Part shown: positions 21,410-32,882 of the stretch, in pieces | How the letters are laid out: every line of letters begins with the position of its first letter | Numbering within the stretch: the stretch's first letter is position 1 | Origin: Siphonodentalium dalli | Taxonomy: Eukaryota; Mollusca; Scaphopoda; Gadilida; Siphonodentaliidae | DNA length: 64,000 nucleotides | Direction: 5' to 3' | NCBI GenBank assembly: GCA_032622095.1 | Contig: CP136067.1 | Coordinates: forward strand, 45,119,549-45,183,548 | The notes under the pieces: model-generated | The model's input: only the letters and a program-made list of their open reading frames with translations | The model's database searches: none | What the model was told of the DNA's origin: nothing | Position numbers and translations under genes: made by a program

Positions 21410-24400
21410 CGGTCAGATGCTCGTAGCCCGTTTATATATAACCATGGGTATATTTGAGAAATACACAATGAAAACACACTCCACAGTTTGTATCGATAAG
21501 CCTTGCCCTGTGTATTTTGATGTTGTGTTTTTTGACAATCGGTCTTCCGTATCATTTCTTCAACACAATTATCGTCTTACTTGCAGCACGACGTTACCGT
21601 GTGATCACCAGGGAAGCGTTTTCATTCAGAGTATGGACAATATATTGTCGCCGGTGCAGTGTATTCTCGGATAGAAAACAAATAGGCCTATGCTGAAAGC
21701 ATAAACTAAGTCGCGAGGGGCACCCCTGGTTGAGTCTGGGATATTTAGCACCCGGGACTTGGCTAGAGGGTTTTCGTCGGGGTGGTCTCCAACTTGGAAT
21801 TTCCAACAGCACCCCACCCCATTGAACCACAGCAAACTCACAAGTTTATATAATTCAATTTGCACCCCCCCCCCGTTGCTTTGATTTTTGCCAAATGTTC
21901 CCTCATAGACTACTAGATGGTAGCCTATTCAAAATGGACCAGTAGTTTTGTGGCCACTGGGATGAAAAGGATGGTTCGGCCAAGTATGAGATTAAAAAAT
22001 CCTAACATCTAGTGGTATAACACCAGACAAATTTACACCCCGATTAATTTTGTTCTTAAATTAATTAGCAAGTAACTACTGGCAAGTGCACAGAACACAC
22101 AGGTCGGCCGATGGTTAGGCCCGATGTGAGAACATTTTGAAAATCTGAACATGAAAATTTCACAATCCTGGCATCAAGATTGGCCTCAAGCTTTCCAATT
22201 CGGGGAAATTTTAACCTGACACTCACCCTTAGGTTTGAAAATTGCCAACTGATAGCCATTTCAGTCCAGAATTTTGCAAATGAAAGGGAAATATGCAAAT
22301 GTTGGTCTAAAAACAACAAATTCGTCACTAAGTTATTGTTGGAAAATCAAACTACGACAACAATTTCAACCTAATTTTGGTGTGAATTTTCCAATTAAAT
22401 GTTGCATTAGGTTTGACTACAGTTGGGGGGAGTAAGACCCATGCATAACCAACCCTGTCGATACGTCCCTGCTTGGCACCCCATGCTAAGAGCGCGGTCT
22501 TGCATTCAAGGAAGACGAGGAATCATCGATACAAAATTATGTTGGGTGGCACCCGGGGATGAGTCAGAGGGCTACACCCACCCATATTGGGGAGGGATAG
22601 CCACCCCCGTCGGTGAGATATGCAATGGTCAACCCGGTAGTTAAAACCCGACCCCTGTCGGAGAATTCGTATACATGTAGCCCCTGCGTCGGGTATATCC
22701 TGGCGCCACTCCTGTTTGAAATCTTATAGAAAATTTAAAGGAGAAGACCACATATGGAGCAGAAGTCAGGGGGAAATGAGCTCTCATAACCACAAAACTA
22801 CAATAAAGACATCTCAATAAACCCAAATTGGATGCAGTCGCATATAGTATATAAACGGTATCGTTCTGTTGGCCTCTCTATATCATACAAATATTTTTTC
22901 TAAAAACCCTTAAACCAACTTGACGTGCGATTTCCCTGCGCTCCTGTTGCGCAAATTCTAGTATAATAGGTGCATCAATTTCAGACAAAGTTCAAACAGT
23001 AAATATGACCAGACAAGACATAGAAACCGCTAATCTCATTACCAATCTAACAACACCAGTCGAACATGATAACCTTTCAAAGCAATCGCACCGGGCACCA
23101 GGTTACGGACAACCACAGGCACACACACCATGGATAAATACACGGTCAAAAGAACGGAGTATCTCATTTCAAAGTCATATACCTATGCACACAAATATTA
23201 TATGTATTTGGTTCGTTTTCCACTCATAACAATTGTTCGTAATAAATACTTACCTATATACATACGTGCATGATGATATCTGCAAACTCCATTTAATCCA
23301 CTTGAAAACAATTAAATTGAAAAATCACGATTTTTATCTGTGTTGGTCCGCTTGGAAACGCCTCATACCACACATGTATAGTAGTATACATAAGAGGCAA
23401 TCAACGACAGCATGAGAGCAAGCATAACTGTTTAACACTTAACGCCAGTTCGAAGCATGCATGCTCGCGGTATAATCTTATATAAGAGGATTAAGAAAAC
23501 ACATGCTGTCACCGTTAATAACCACCGGACGTTAATTGTTGTCTGTATAATTGCAATATTGTTTCCCTGTATATAGTGTCAGGGCTAATAATCACAAGAC
23601 GTTGTTGTCATTGCAATTTTTTTTATCTCAACTTCATATCATGTCATCTGCTTAGATTTCCCCGGTGATATTATTTTGATGAAGGTGGCTATGCCCCTTT
23701 GATGATAGCGTGACAATGCCGCGCCTTTTGTATAAAAATTCATACAGGAAATTATAAGTGTCCCGGGTTTAGCCACCCCCCCCCCCAAATAACCTTCCAA
23801 AAAAAAAAAAAAAAAAAAACACATGTATAGGTACACTGAAAAATAGAGACATCTATATACTGACCCATTCCAATGGACTCGAATCACCTACATGAAAATA
23901 TAGCCATATATATACAATGTATATTGGGACGCACATAATTCTCATTTTTGTTTGCGACATATATGTATACCAGTACGTACTAAAAATATTTGCCCCTGTC
24001 CATTATATTTATACTCAAATAAACTTAGACTATTAAATAACAGTAAAACAATCGTGCCTTCAATTACTAATAGGTCCTGGTATTCTATGAAAAAAAGTTA
24101 TGTGTTACTCAAGGGAAATTCCCATTGGACTAGCTGGTGCACGCACATACAAAACATATTTTATTTGGAACAGTTGTGCATTTCCATAATAAAATATATA
24201 TGTTCTCTCTGTATCACAAAATCAAGATGTGTTTTTTTCGAAATAATTGGGATGGGTCAGATGACACGGAATCGAGCAATATGACACACTAGCGAGCTTT
24301 ACTAAAAACAGTTGACACATCTGAGCCAATAAGAGAAAAAAGAGCCGTGTTATCTGACACATTAACAAACATTGTGAAAAAATATGCTAAGTGTGTCAGA

Positions 24401-24505
24401 ATATTATGTGCAAATAGGTCACATGACACACTTACGATGGTGGTGACACGGATTTTTTTTTCAGTGCATGGTTATATATAAACGGGCTACGAGCATCTGA
24501 CCACC
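21410..24505. repeat. Region bounded by about 38-bp inverted repeats
   Basis: GGTCAGATGCTCGTAGCCCG, continuing into TTTATATATAACCATG, at 21,411-21,447 is repeated inverted at 24,465-24,505. The enclosed 3 kb has no recognisable protein. It holds a poly-C run near 21,866, a poly-A run near 23,799, and TGACACA-rich sequence at 24,255-24,450. It could be a long non-autonomous element or a chance pairing of two insertions. Confidence 0.45.
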
Positions 24506-24875
24506 GTTGTGTGCTATATATAGCGTTTAGTTAAGGCTTGGTAATTATCGCTAAATTTCGTCTTTTATTAAGTTCGGTGATCAAAATAGCTCGCTAACTA
24601 CATGATATAACTATATACGCAGTATACACGTATCTCAATCGGGGAAAACCCCCATTAAGATAGTAGAATGTATCCCTCAGAAGAAAACAAGTGTCCCTTG
24701 TTCTCTTTGGCCAAATTCGGTTTGGAAATCTGAAGAGCGTTCTGTGTTTGATCTTTCCTGATAGAGCCGATATGATTGATAGTATTTCGTGTTTATCGAC
24801 CTATTTTGATCACCGGGACATGCACCAAAAAATAATGAGAAATGACTGACTAATTTGATGCATGGCGATTACTGG

Positions 24876-25365
24876 ATCATGCCATGAATCTCTACTCCAC
24901 AAGACTACGCCCGTAGAATCATATTCTACAAGTGAAAAAAAAACCTGGGAACTGTTTGCTGTTCTGACCTGTGCTTTATATAGCATTGAACACCATTATC
25001 GAAATAAACATTGAATTAATTACCCTGGAGAATTCCATGATTGTAAGCGACGCAAAGCAAAATAGCTCACGAAGTCACTAAAATCGTCCAACTTCGAGAT
25101 GGGATCTTCACCTACAGTGAACTACACTAAGGAACGGGTATATTGACTAAGCGCTCAGGAACGGGTATATTGACTAAGCGCTCAGGAACGGGTATATTGA
25201 CTATAAGTAACATATTACCTGCTCTATTTTTTTCAATGTTATAAACTTCTTTGTCACAACATAAAAAAGTTCACAGGTTTTGTACTGATGGAATAAGATC
25301 TCTACGGGCGTATAGCCATGCACATATATTATTATATATATATATAGATAGATTCATGGCATGGT
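24876..25365. mobile_element. Inverted-repeat DNA element, family I (copy 2)
   Basis: Starts ATCATGCCATGAATCTCTAC and ends GATTCATGGCATGGT, matching the ends of 827-1695. A 27-bp tandem repeat (GGAACGGGTATATTGACTAA...) is present nearly three times at 25,132-25,203, inside the element only in this copy. The right end abuts the duplicated segment that begins at 25,389. Confidence 0.7.
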
Positions 25366-25525
25366 CCAGGCGTCCAGATTGGGATCTGCTTTAAGCCTTC
25401 CATTCCTGTGTGACTCTTCCGTGCAGTTCTTGTATGGTATATTATATGGTAACGTTCGGTCTCCACTTGTTGAGATGTGCAGATGAAATAACGGCATACC
25501 ATTCCTTACTCTTTCAAGGGCTGAA

Positions 25526-27417
25526 AATATGGTTCCGGACATTTGTAGAATGAGGGTGAAGTTAGTGACGATACACCGCACAGCGTGCTAGCATAACTAA
25601 ATTCACCCTCTGGGGACCTCATTCTGATTCGGCCTCATCTTCTCTGAAAAGTATCTTTATTATCAAATTAACTAGTTTTTTTAGTTTCTCTCTTCTTTTT
25701 TTTTAGTTTATTTCTCTATGTCCCCAAATTGTCTGACGACACAATGCATAATTGAGGTACCCAAAAGGGTGGATATCACCGTCCAGGAACGTAAATAAGA
25801 GTCTAGGTCTCCCATAGCAGATGAGGCTATGCAGAGTGAGGTCAACAGATGAATTTGGCGAGGCTAGTCCGCTGTGTAGGGTAGCGTCACTAAATTCTGG
25901 TAGGGTTCTCTATTCCGAAGGTTCATTATTCAGAAGGTTCGCCATTCCGAAGGTTTCCTATTCCGAATGTTCATTATTCCGAAGGTTCGCTATTCAGAAT
26001 GTCAATTATTCCGAAGGTTCGCTATTCCGAAGGTGTGCTATTCTGAATGTTCGCTATTTCGATGGTTTTCTATTCTGGGCGTATTTAACCAGAAATGAAC
26101 TAAAATGTGCACCCCTCCCACAAAAACCACACGAAGAATGAAAAATACTATTACGCTAGTATTCACACATAGTACATGTATACACCCCATTCTAGTTCCC
26201 AAATTGTCCCAGCTGTCGGTTATTAATATCAAGAAGGCAGTATCAGTTTATCGTTTATTATGGAAAGTTGAAAACACGATGACTGAAATAAACTACATGT
26301 TAAAGATACAGTCTGTCCGAACTGGCAATCTGCATTTGAAAGAAACATCAACATTAAAGGCCCACTTAATTTTCGAACCCCCAGATCACATTTATAAAAT
26401 ATATGCCATATTATATACCATTTGAAATAGGAAGCTCTCTAACATTATATTATCAACTTATGCGGTGTAATAAACTGTAAACATGTTTTTGTTGAGATAC
26501 AGACGTGTTTTTGTGCTAAAGTAATATGGTTTTGTTGCACAAAGTGTATTATTTTCAATGGAGGGGGAATAACTCTATATTTTAAAGATAGAATTATTCC
26601 CCTTCCATTGAAAATACATTTTTAGTTTGAATTCTGTTGCATTCTGGGAGTCATGACGGAAGAATCTTTTTTATGATTTCAGCTGTTGTCTATTTCTCTA
26701 TGGGCCTCTTCTGAGACACAGACGTTTCAAATTGTGATGAATTACAGTATTTTAATCATATTTTATGGCGTAGATTGTTATTAAAACCGTATATCAAGGC
26801 ACTATAAAAAAAATAATCGGTGACTCGAACATTAAGCGGACCTTTAAAGTCAATAAAAGTCACAATTGCAGTTAGGTTCATCTCATACCCGTATATTCAG
26901 CGATATTCTGCTACGCAGTACGTTATGGCCCTTCCAATATCCATTAAGCATTATAATCCCACTGTTATAATCCGCCTTTAGCTGGCGTATTCTTGCCTCT
27001 AAGATTATTGAGATATAACGTCGTACACAATGACATTAAATCGTATGGAAACATAGCAATTATGTGGGCTACATGGCGTGAATATGTATTGAGAAATAAC
27101 GTCATACGTAATGACATTAAATCACAAGGAAACCCGCGGGAAAAAATCACTTTTATTGTTTTAATATTTTAAGTTATTTCCTTCATAAAAATAGTCGTCG
27201 TGACAAAGTACCCTCCCAATACTTTAGAATATATAAATAATTTTTTAATATAACAAAAACCTTCGGAATACAGACCCTTCTGAATTGAGACCCTTCGGAA
27301 TAGCGAACCTTCGGAATAGTGAACCTTCGGAATAGCGAACCTTCGGAATAGAGACATGTCCCCCTAAATTCACCATCTGCACGGGGACGTCATTCTAAAA
27401 AAGTCCGGCACCATATT
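25526..27417. mobile_element. MITE family IV, interrupted by foldback element A
   Basis: The ends AATATGGTTCCGGAC and inverse GTCCGGCACCATATT bound a MITE related to 56,941-57,348. Shared words include GCTAGCATAACTAAATTCA, GGGGACCTCATTCTG and GGCCTCATCTTCT. It is split at CTAAATTC by the foldback element at 25,898. Without the insertion it is about 400 bp, the length of the intact relative (408 bp). Confidence 0.75.
25898..27363. mobile_element. Foldback transposon A, 8-bp TSD
   Basis: Flanked by the 8-mer CTAAATTC at 25,890-25,897 and 27,364-27,371. Each end has 19 bases, then a minisatellite of exactly 16-bp units of the type GAAGGTTCGCTATTCC. There are ten units at the left (25,917-26,076) and about five inverted at the right (about 27,265-27,344). 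Terminal inverted repeats built of tandem units define foldback elements such as FB and TU. The 1.2-kb core has no recognisable transposase. It contains a hairpin at 26,551-26,618 and a direct repeat of about 83-bp spacing near 27,007 and 27,090. An 8-bp duplication is compatible with hAT or P type integration. Confidence 0.85.
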
Positions 27418-28759
27418 CTCATGTCTGACTGTTTCGATTTTAATGTTTCTTTTACCGGCATAATTCCGGATTTACATGGTGTTTGATGGACCCAACATCT
27501 AACAATTGTTGACAGATGGATGGTGAGAATAAACATTCCATATTTCAATATTGTGTGATTATGAATATTACGTTTCAAATTAAAGACAATTTGAATAATG
27601 TTGAAAACGTTCCATTTATAAAGATATCTTAGTAAACTAAATCCTCATTTGCAGCAATATTTGCTGAATTATGTAGGAAAAAAACAAGTAATTCTGATGG
27701 CACTCCAAATTTTTCGAGTAAAACCCGTTACGGGCTCGATTGAAGCCTGCAGGGGGTTTACTGCAGCCCGGTCCAGGGTTTATACTTACTCGTAATACGG
27801 TAAGTTTGGAAAGACTTAATAAATCTGGTTACTGGATTGATATTCGAGGCGTTTACTTTTAAAACACGTCAGAGGATTAATTCAGACAACTAGCTTCATA
27901 CATGTAACCAATATTTCGATAAGCGCAAATTTCGATGGATCAAAGTCGAAGGAATGCGCTCGACTATATATGATTAAGTTTTTCTGAAGAACAGTTATCT
28001 AAATTATCCCCGGACTTATGTCACAGCCTACATTATCGTTTCCCCTTTTATGCGAGGGCCATTTTCTAACACAACTATTAATTAAACCAACCTTTTTGTG
28101 GGAAATTTAGTCATATGCGCACCCGCTTCGTGTTTTACTGACGACCACAGCGGCGTTTACTTGCCCGCAGCGGGGATAATATAGGATGACCAGCGTGATT
28201 TGTAATTTCGTGACCCATGTGTACTGCTATGGGTTATTTTGATTGGAATTTTCAGTATTCAATTGCATGGTGAGTCGAAAATTGGTTCATGAAATTTTGA
28301 TTAACTTGGTGTCAAATTGGACGGAAGGTGTTTAAAAGTTCCACTATGCTGCTTCCGTTGTTAATTTGACAAAGACAGCAACGTTCCGAATCGGATCAAA
28401 CACGGGTCCCCCGCGAAGAATTCATACGCACAATCATGGACGTGGTTCGATGTTCTCCGTTGGAGGTGTCTATAACTTGGAATTTCCAACTGCACCACCA
28501 CCACCCTTGTTCAAACAGACTGAATATTCTAATTCCGTAATATTCTATTTGCACCACTTATATAGTAGTGACACAAGTGCCGTATGGACAAACACATTAA
28601 CACACCCGTCATTAGGTTTTGTTACGCCACCCATTCTATAATCCGTGAATAAATACAAACAGTTAGTGATTGAAGTCCACAAATTTTACCGATATATAGT
28701 ACATGCAGTTAAATAATCGACGCCCTTTTGCTGAATTGGGCATTGTCGCATGGTATCGT

Positions 28760-29473
28760 GCAAAAAGACACCCAGGATATCCCAAAATGTGCAAAAAGTC
28801 ACACAGGCTCTCTCAAACGACGTTCAAAAAGTCACACAGGATCTCTCAAACGACGTTCAAAAAGTAACACAGGCTCTCTCAAACGACGTTAAAAAAATCA
28901 CACAGGCTCTCTCAAACGACGTTCAAAAAGACACACAGGATCTCTCAAACGACGTTCAAAAAGTCACACAGGATCTCTCAAACGACGTTCAAAAAGTCAC
29001 ACAGGCTCTCTCAAACGACGTTCAAAAAGTAACACAGGCTCTCTCAAACGACGTTCAAAAAGTCACACAGGCTCTCTCAAACGACGTTCAAAAAGTAACA
29101 CAGGCTCTCTCAAACGACGTTCAAAAAGTCACACAGGCTCTCTCAAACGACGTTCAAAAAGACACACAGGATCTCTCAAACGACGTTCAAAAAGTCACAC
29201 AGGCTCTCTCAAACGACGTTCAAAAAGACACACAGGCTCTCTCAAACGACGTTCAAAAAGTCACACAGACTCTCTCAAACGACGTTCAAAAAGTCACACA
29301 GACTCTCTCAAACGACGTTCAAAAAGTCACACAGGCTCTCTCAAACGACGTTCAAAAAGTAACACAGGCTCTCTCAAACGACGTTCAAAAAGTAACACAG
29401 GCTCTCTCAAACGACGTTCAAAAAGACACACAGGATCTCTCAAACGACGTTCAAAAAGTAACACAGGCTCTCT
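28760..29473 (+). repeat. 33-bp minisatellite, array 1
   Basis: About 20 monomers of 33 bp, starting after a 31-bp edge-type monomer at 28,761-28,797. The plus-strand frame encodes the 11-residue unit VTQALSNDVQK. Variants change the codon after K (GTC, GTA, GAC, ATC) and GCT to GAT. The array stops abruptly at the junction with unit 2. Confidence 0.95.
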
Positions 29474-32400
29474 CTTTAAGCCTTCCATTCCTGTGTGACT
29501 CTTCCGTGCAGTTCTTGTATGGTATATTATATGGTAACGTTCGGTCTCCACTTGTTGAGATGTGCAGATGAAATAACGGCATACCATTCCTTACTCTTTC
29601 AAGGGCTGAAAATATGGTTCCGGACATTTGTAGAATGAGGGTGAAGTTAGTGACGATACACCGCACAGCGTGCTAGCATAACTAAATTCACCCTCTGGGG
29701 ACCTCATTCTGATTCGGCCTCATCTTCTCTGAAAAGTATCTTTATTATCAAATTAACTAGTTTTTTTAGTTTCTCTCTTCTTTTTTTTTAGTTTATTTCT
29801 CTATGTCCCCAAATTGTCTGACGACACAATGCATAATTGAGGTACCCAAAAGGGTGGATATCACCGTCCAGGAACGTAAATAAGAGTCTAGGTCTCCCAT
29901 AGCAGATGAGGCTATGCAGAGTGAGGTCAACAGATGAATTTGGCGAGGCTAGTCCGCTGTGTAGGGTAGCGTCACTAAATTCTGGTAGGGTTCTCTATTC
30001 CGAAGGTTCATTATTCAGAAGGTTCGCCATTCCGAAGGTTTCCTATTCCGAATGTTCATTATTCCGAAGGTTCGCTATTCAGAATGTCAATTATTCCGAA
30101 GGTTCGCTATTCCGAAGGTGTGCTATTCTGAATGTTCGCTATTTCGATGGTTTTCTATTCTGGGCGTATTTAACCAGAAATGAACTAAAATGTGCACCCC
30201 TCCCACAAAAACCACACGAAGAATGAAAAATACTATTACGCTAGTATTCACACATAGTACATGTATACACCCCATTCTAGTTCCCAAATTGTCCCAGCTG
30301 TCGGTTATTAATATCAAGAAGGCAGTATCAGTTTATCGTTTATTATGGAAAGTTGAAAACACGATGACTGAAATAAACTACATGTTAAAGATACAGTCTG
30401 TCCGAACTGGCAATCTGCATTTGAAAGAAACATCAACATTAAAGGCCCACTTAATTTTCGAACCCCCAGATCACATTTATAAAATATATGCCATATTATA
30501 TACCATTTGAAATAGGAAGCTCTCTAACATTATATTATCAACTTATGCGGTGTAATAAACTGTAAACATGTTTTTGTTGAGATACAGACGTGTTTTTGTG
30601 CTAAAGTAATATGGTTTTGTTGCACAAAGTGTATTATTTTCAATGGAGGGGGAATAACTCTATATTTTAAAGATAGAATTATTCCCCTTCCATTGAAAAT
30701 ACATTTTTAGTTTGAATTCTGTTGCATTCTGGGAGTCATGACGGAAGAATCTTTTTTATGATTTCAGCTGTTGTCTATTTCTCTATGGGCCTCTTCTGAG
30801 ACACAGACGTTTCAAATTGTGATGAATTACAGTATTTTAATCATATTTTATGGCGTAGATTGTTATTAAAACCGTATATCAAGGCACTATAAAAAAAATA
30901 ATCGGTGACTCGAACATTAAGCGGACCTTTAAAGTCAATAAAAGTCACAATTGCAGTTAGGTTCATCTCATACCCGTATATTCAGCGATATTCTGCTACG
31001 CAGTACGTTATGGCCCTTCCAATATCCATTAAGCATTATAATCCCACTGTTATAATCCGCCTTTAGCTGGCGTATTCTTGCCTCTAAGATTATTGAGATA
31101 TAACGTCGTACACAATGACATTAAATCGTATGGAAACATAGCAATTATGTGGGCTACATGGCGTGAATATGTATTGAGAAATAACGTCATACGTAATGAC
31201 ATTAAATCACAAGGAAACCCGCGGGAAAAAATCACTTTTATTGTTTTAATATTTTAAGTTATTTCCTTCATAAAAATAGTCGTCGTGACAAAGTACCCTC
31301 CCAATACTTTAGAATATATAAATAATTTTTTAATATAACAAAAACCTTCGGAATACAGACCCTTCTGAATTGAGACCCTTCGGAATAGCGAACCTTCGGA
31401 ATAGTGAACCTTCGGAATAGCGAACCTTCGGAATAGAGACATGTCCCCCTAAATTCACCATCTGCACGGGGACGTCATTCTAAAAAAGTCCGGCACCATA
31501 TTCTCATGTCTGACTGTTTCGATTTTAATGTTTCTTTTACCGGCATAATTCCGGATTTACATGGTGTTTGATGGACCCAACATCTAACAATTGTTGACAG
31601 ATGGATGGTGAGAATAAACATTCCATATTTCAATATTGTGTGATTATGAATATTACGTTTCAAATTAAAGACAATTTGAATAATGTTGAAAACGTTCCAT
31701 TTATAAAGATATCTTAGTAAACTAAATCCTCATTTGCAGCAATATTTGCTGAATTATGTAGGAAAAAAACAAGTAATTCTGATGGCACTCCAAATTTTTC
31801 GAGTAAAACCCGTTACGGGCTCGATTGAAGCCTGCAGGGGGTTTACTGCAGCCCGGTCCAGGGTTTATACTTACTCGTAATACGGTAAGTTTGGAAAGAC
31901 TTAATAAATCTGGTTACTGGATTGATATTCGAGGCGTTTACTTTTAAAACACGTCAGAGGATTAATTCAGACAACTAGCTTCATACATGTAACCAATATT
32001 TCGATAAGCGCAAATTTCGATGGATCAAAGTCGAAGGAATGCGCTCGACTATATATGATTAAGTTTTTCTGAAGAACAGTTATCTAAATTATCCCCGGAC
32101 TTATGTCACAGCCTACATTATCGTTTCCCCTTTTATGCGAGGGCCATTTTCTAACACAACTATTAATTAAACCAACCTTTTTGTGGGAAATTTAGTCATA
32201 TGCGCACCCGCTTCGTGTTTTACTGACGACCACAGCGGCGTTTACTTGCCCGCAGCGGGGATAATATAGGATGACCAGCGTGATTTGTAATTTCGTGACC
32301 CATGTGTACTGCTATGGGTTATTTTGATTGGAATTTTCAGTATTCAATTGCATGGTGAGTCGAAAATTGGTTCATGAAATTTTGATTAACTTGGTGTCAA

Positions 32401-32882
32401 ATTGGACGGAAGGTGTTTAAAAGTTCCACTATGCTGCTTCCGTTGTTAATTTGACAAAGACAGCAACGTTCCGAATCGGATCAAACACGGGCCCCCCGCG
32501 AAGAATTCATACGCACAATCATGGACGTGGTTCGATGTTCTCCGTTGGAGGTGTCTATAACTTGGAATTTCCAACTGCACCACCACCACCCTTGTTCAAA
32601 CAGACTGAATATTCTAATTCCGTAATATTCTATTTGCACCACTTATATAGTAGTGACACAAGTGCCGTATGGACAAACACATTAACGCACCCGTCATTAG
32701 GTTTTGTTACGCCACCCATTCTATAATCCGTGAATAAATACAAACAGTTAGTGATTGAAGTCCACAAATTTTACCGATATATAGTACATGCAGTTAAATA
32801 ATCGACGCCCTTTTGCTGAATTGGGCATTGTCGCATGGTATCGTGCAAAAAGACACCCAGGATATCCCAAAATGTGCAAAAA
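29474..32882. repeat. Segmental duplication, unit 2 (unique part)
   Basis: Near-identical copy of 25,389-28,797 at an offset of 4,085. It includes a second copy of the interrupted MITE and of the foldback element. No recognisable gene: the short frames (such as 32,451-32,726) are duplicated identically or nearly so, but show no domain. Confidence 0.93.
29983..31448. mobile_element. Foldback transposon A, duplicated copy
   Basis: Carried by the segmental duplication rather than transposed: its target duplications (29,975-29,982 and 31,449-31,456) and all flanking sequence are copied too. Confidence 0.85.

Larger units (their letters stand above)
25389..29473. repeat. 4,085-bp tandem segmental duplication, unit 1
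   Basis: Everything from CTTTAAGCC at 25,389 recurs 4,085 bases later. The unique part (25,389-28,797) is almost identical to 29,474-32,882. I noticed two substitutions: T/C at 28,407 versus 32,492 and A/G at 28,602 versus 32,687. The unit ends in about 20 monomers of the 33-bp repeat. Such identity means a very recent duplication or an assembly artefact. Confidence 0.93.

Noticed and set aside
23830-24470. CACTGAAAAA and TTTTTTTTCAGTG as ends of a further element
   Set aside because: The match is short and AT-rich, with no target duplication and no second copy in the window.
25821-26141. 106-residue frame over the foldback A left array
   Set aside because: It is the 16-bp minisatellite read through and reappears only because the segment is duplicated.
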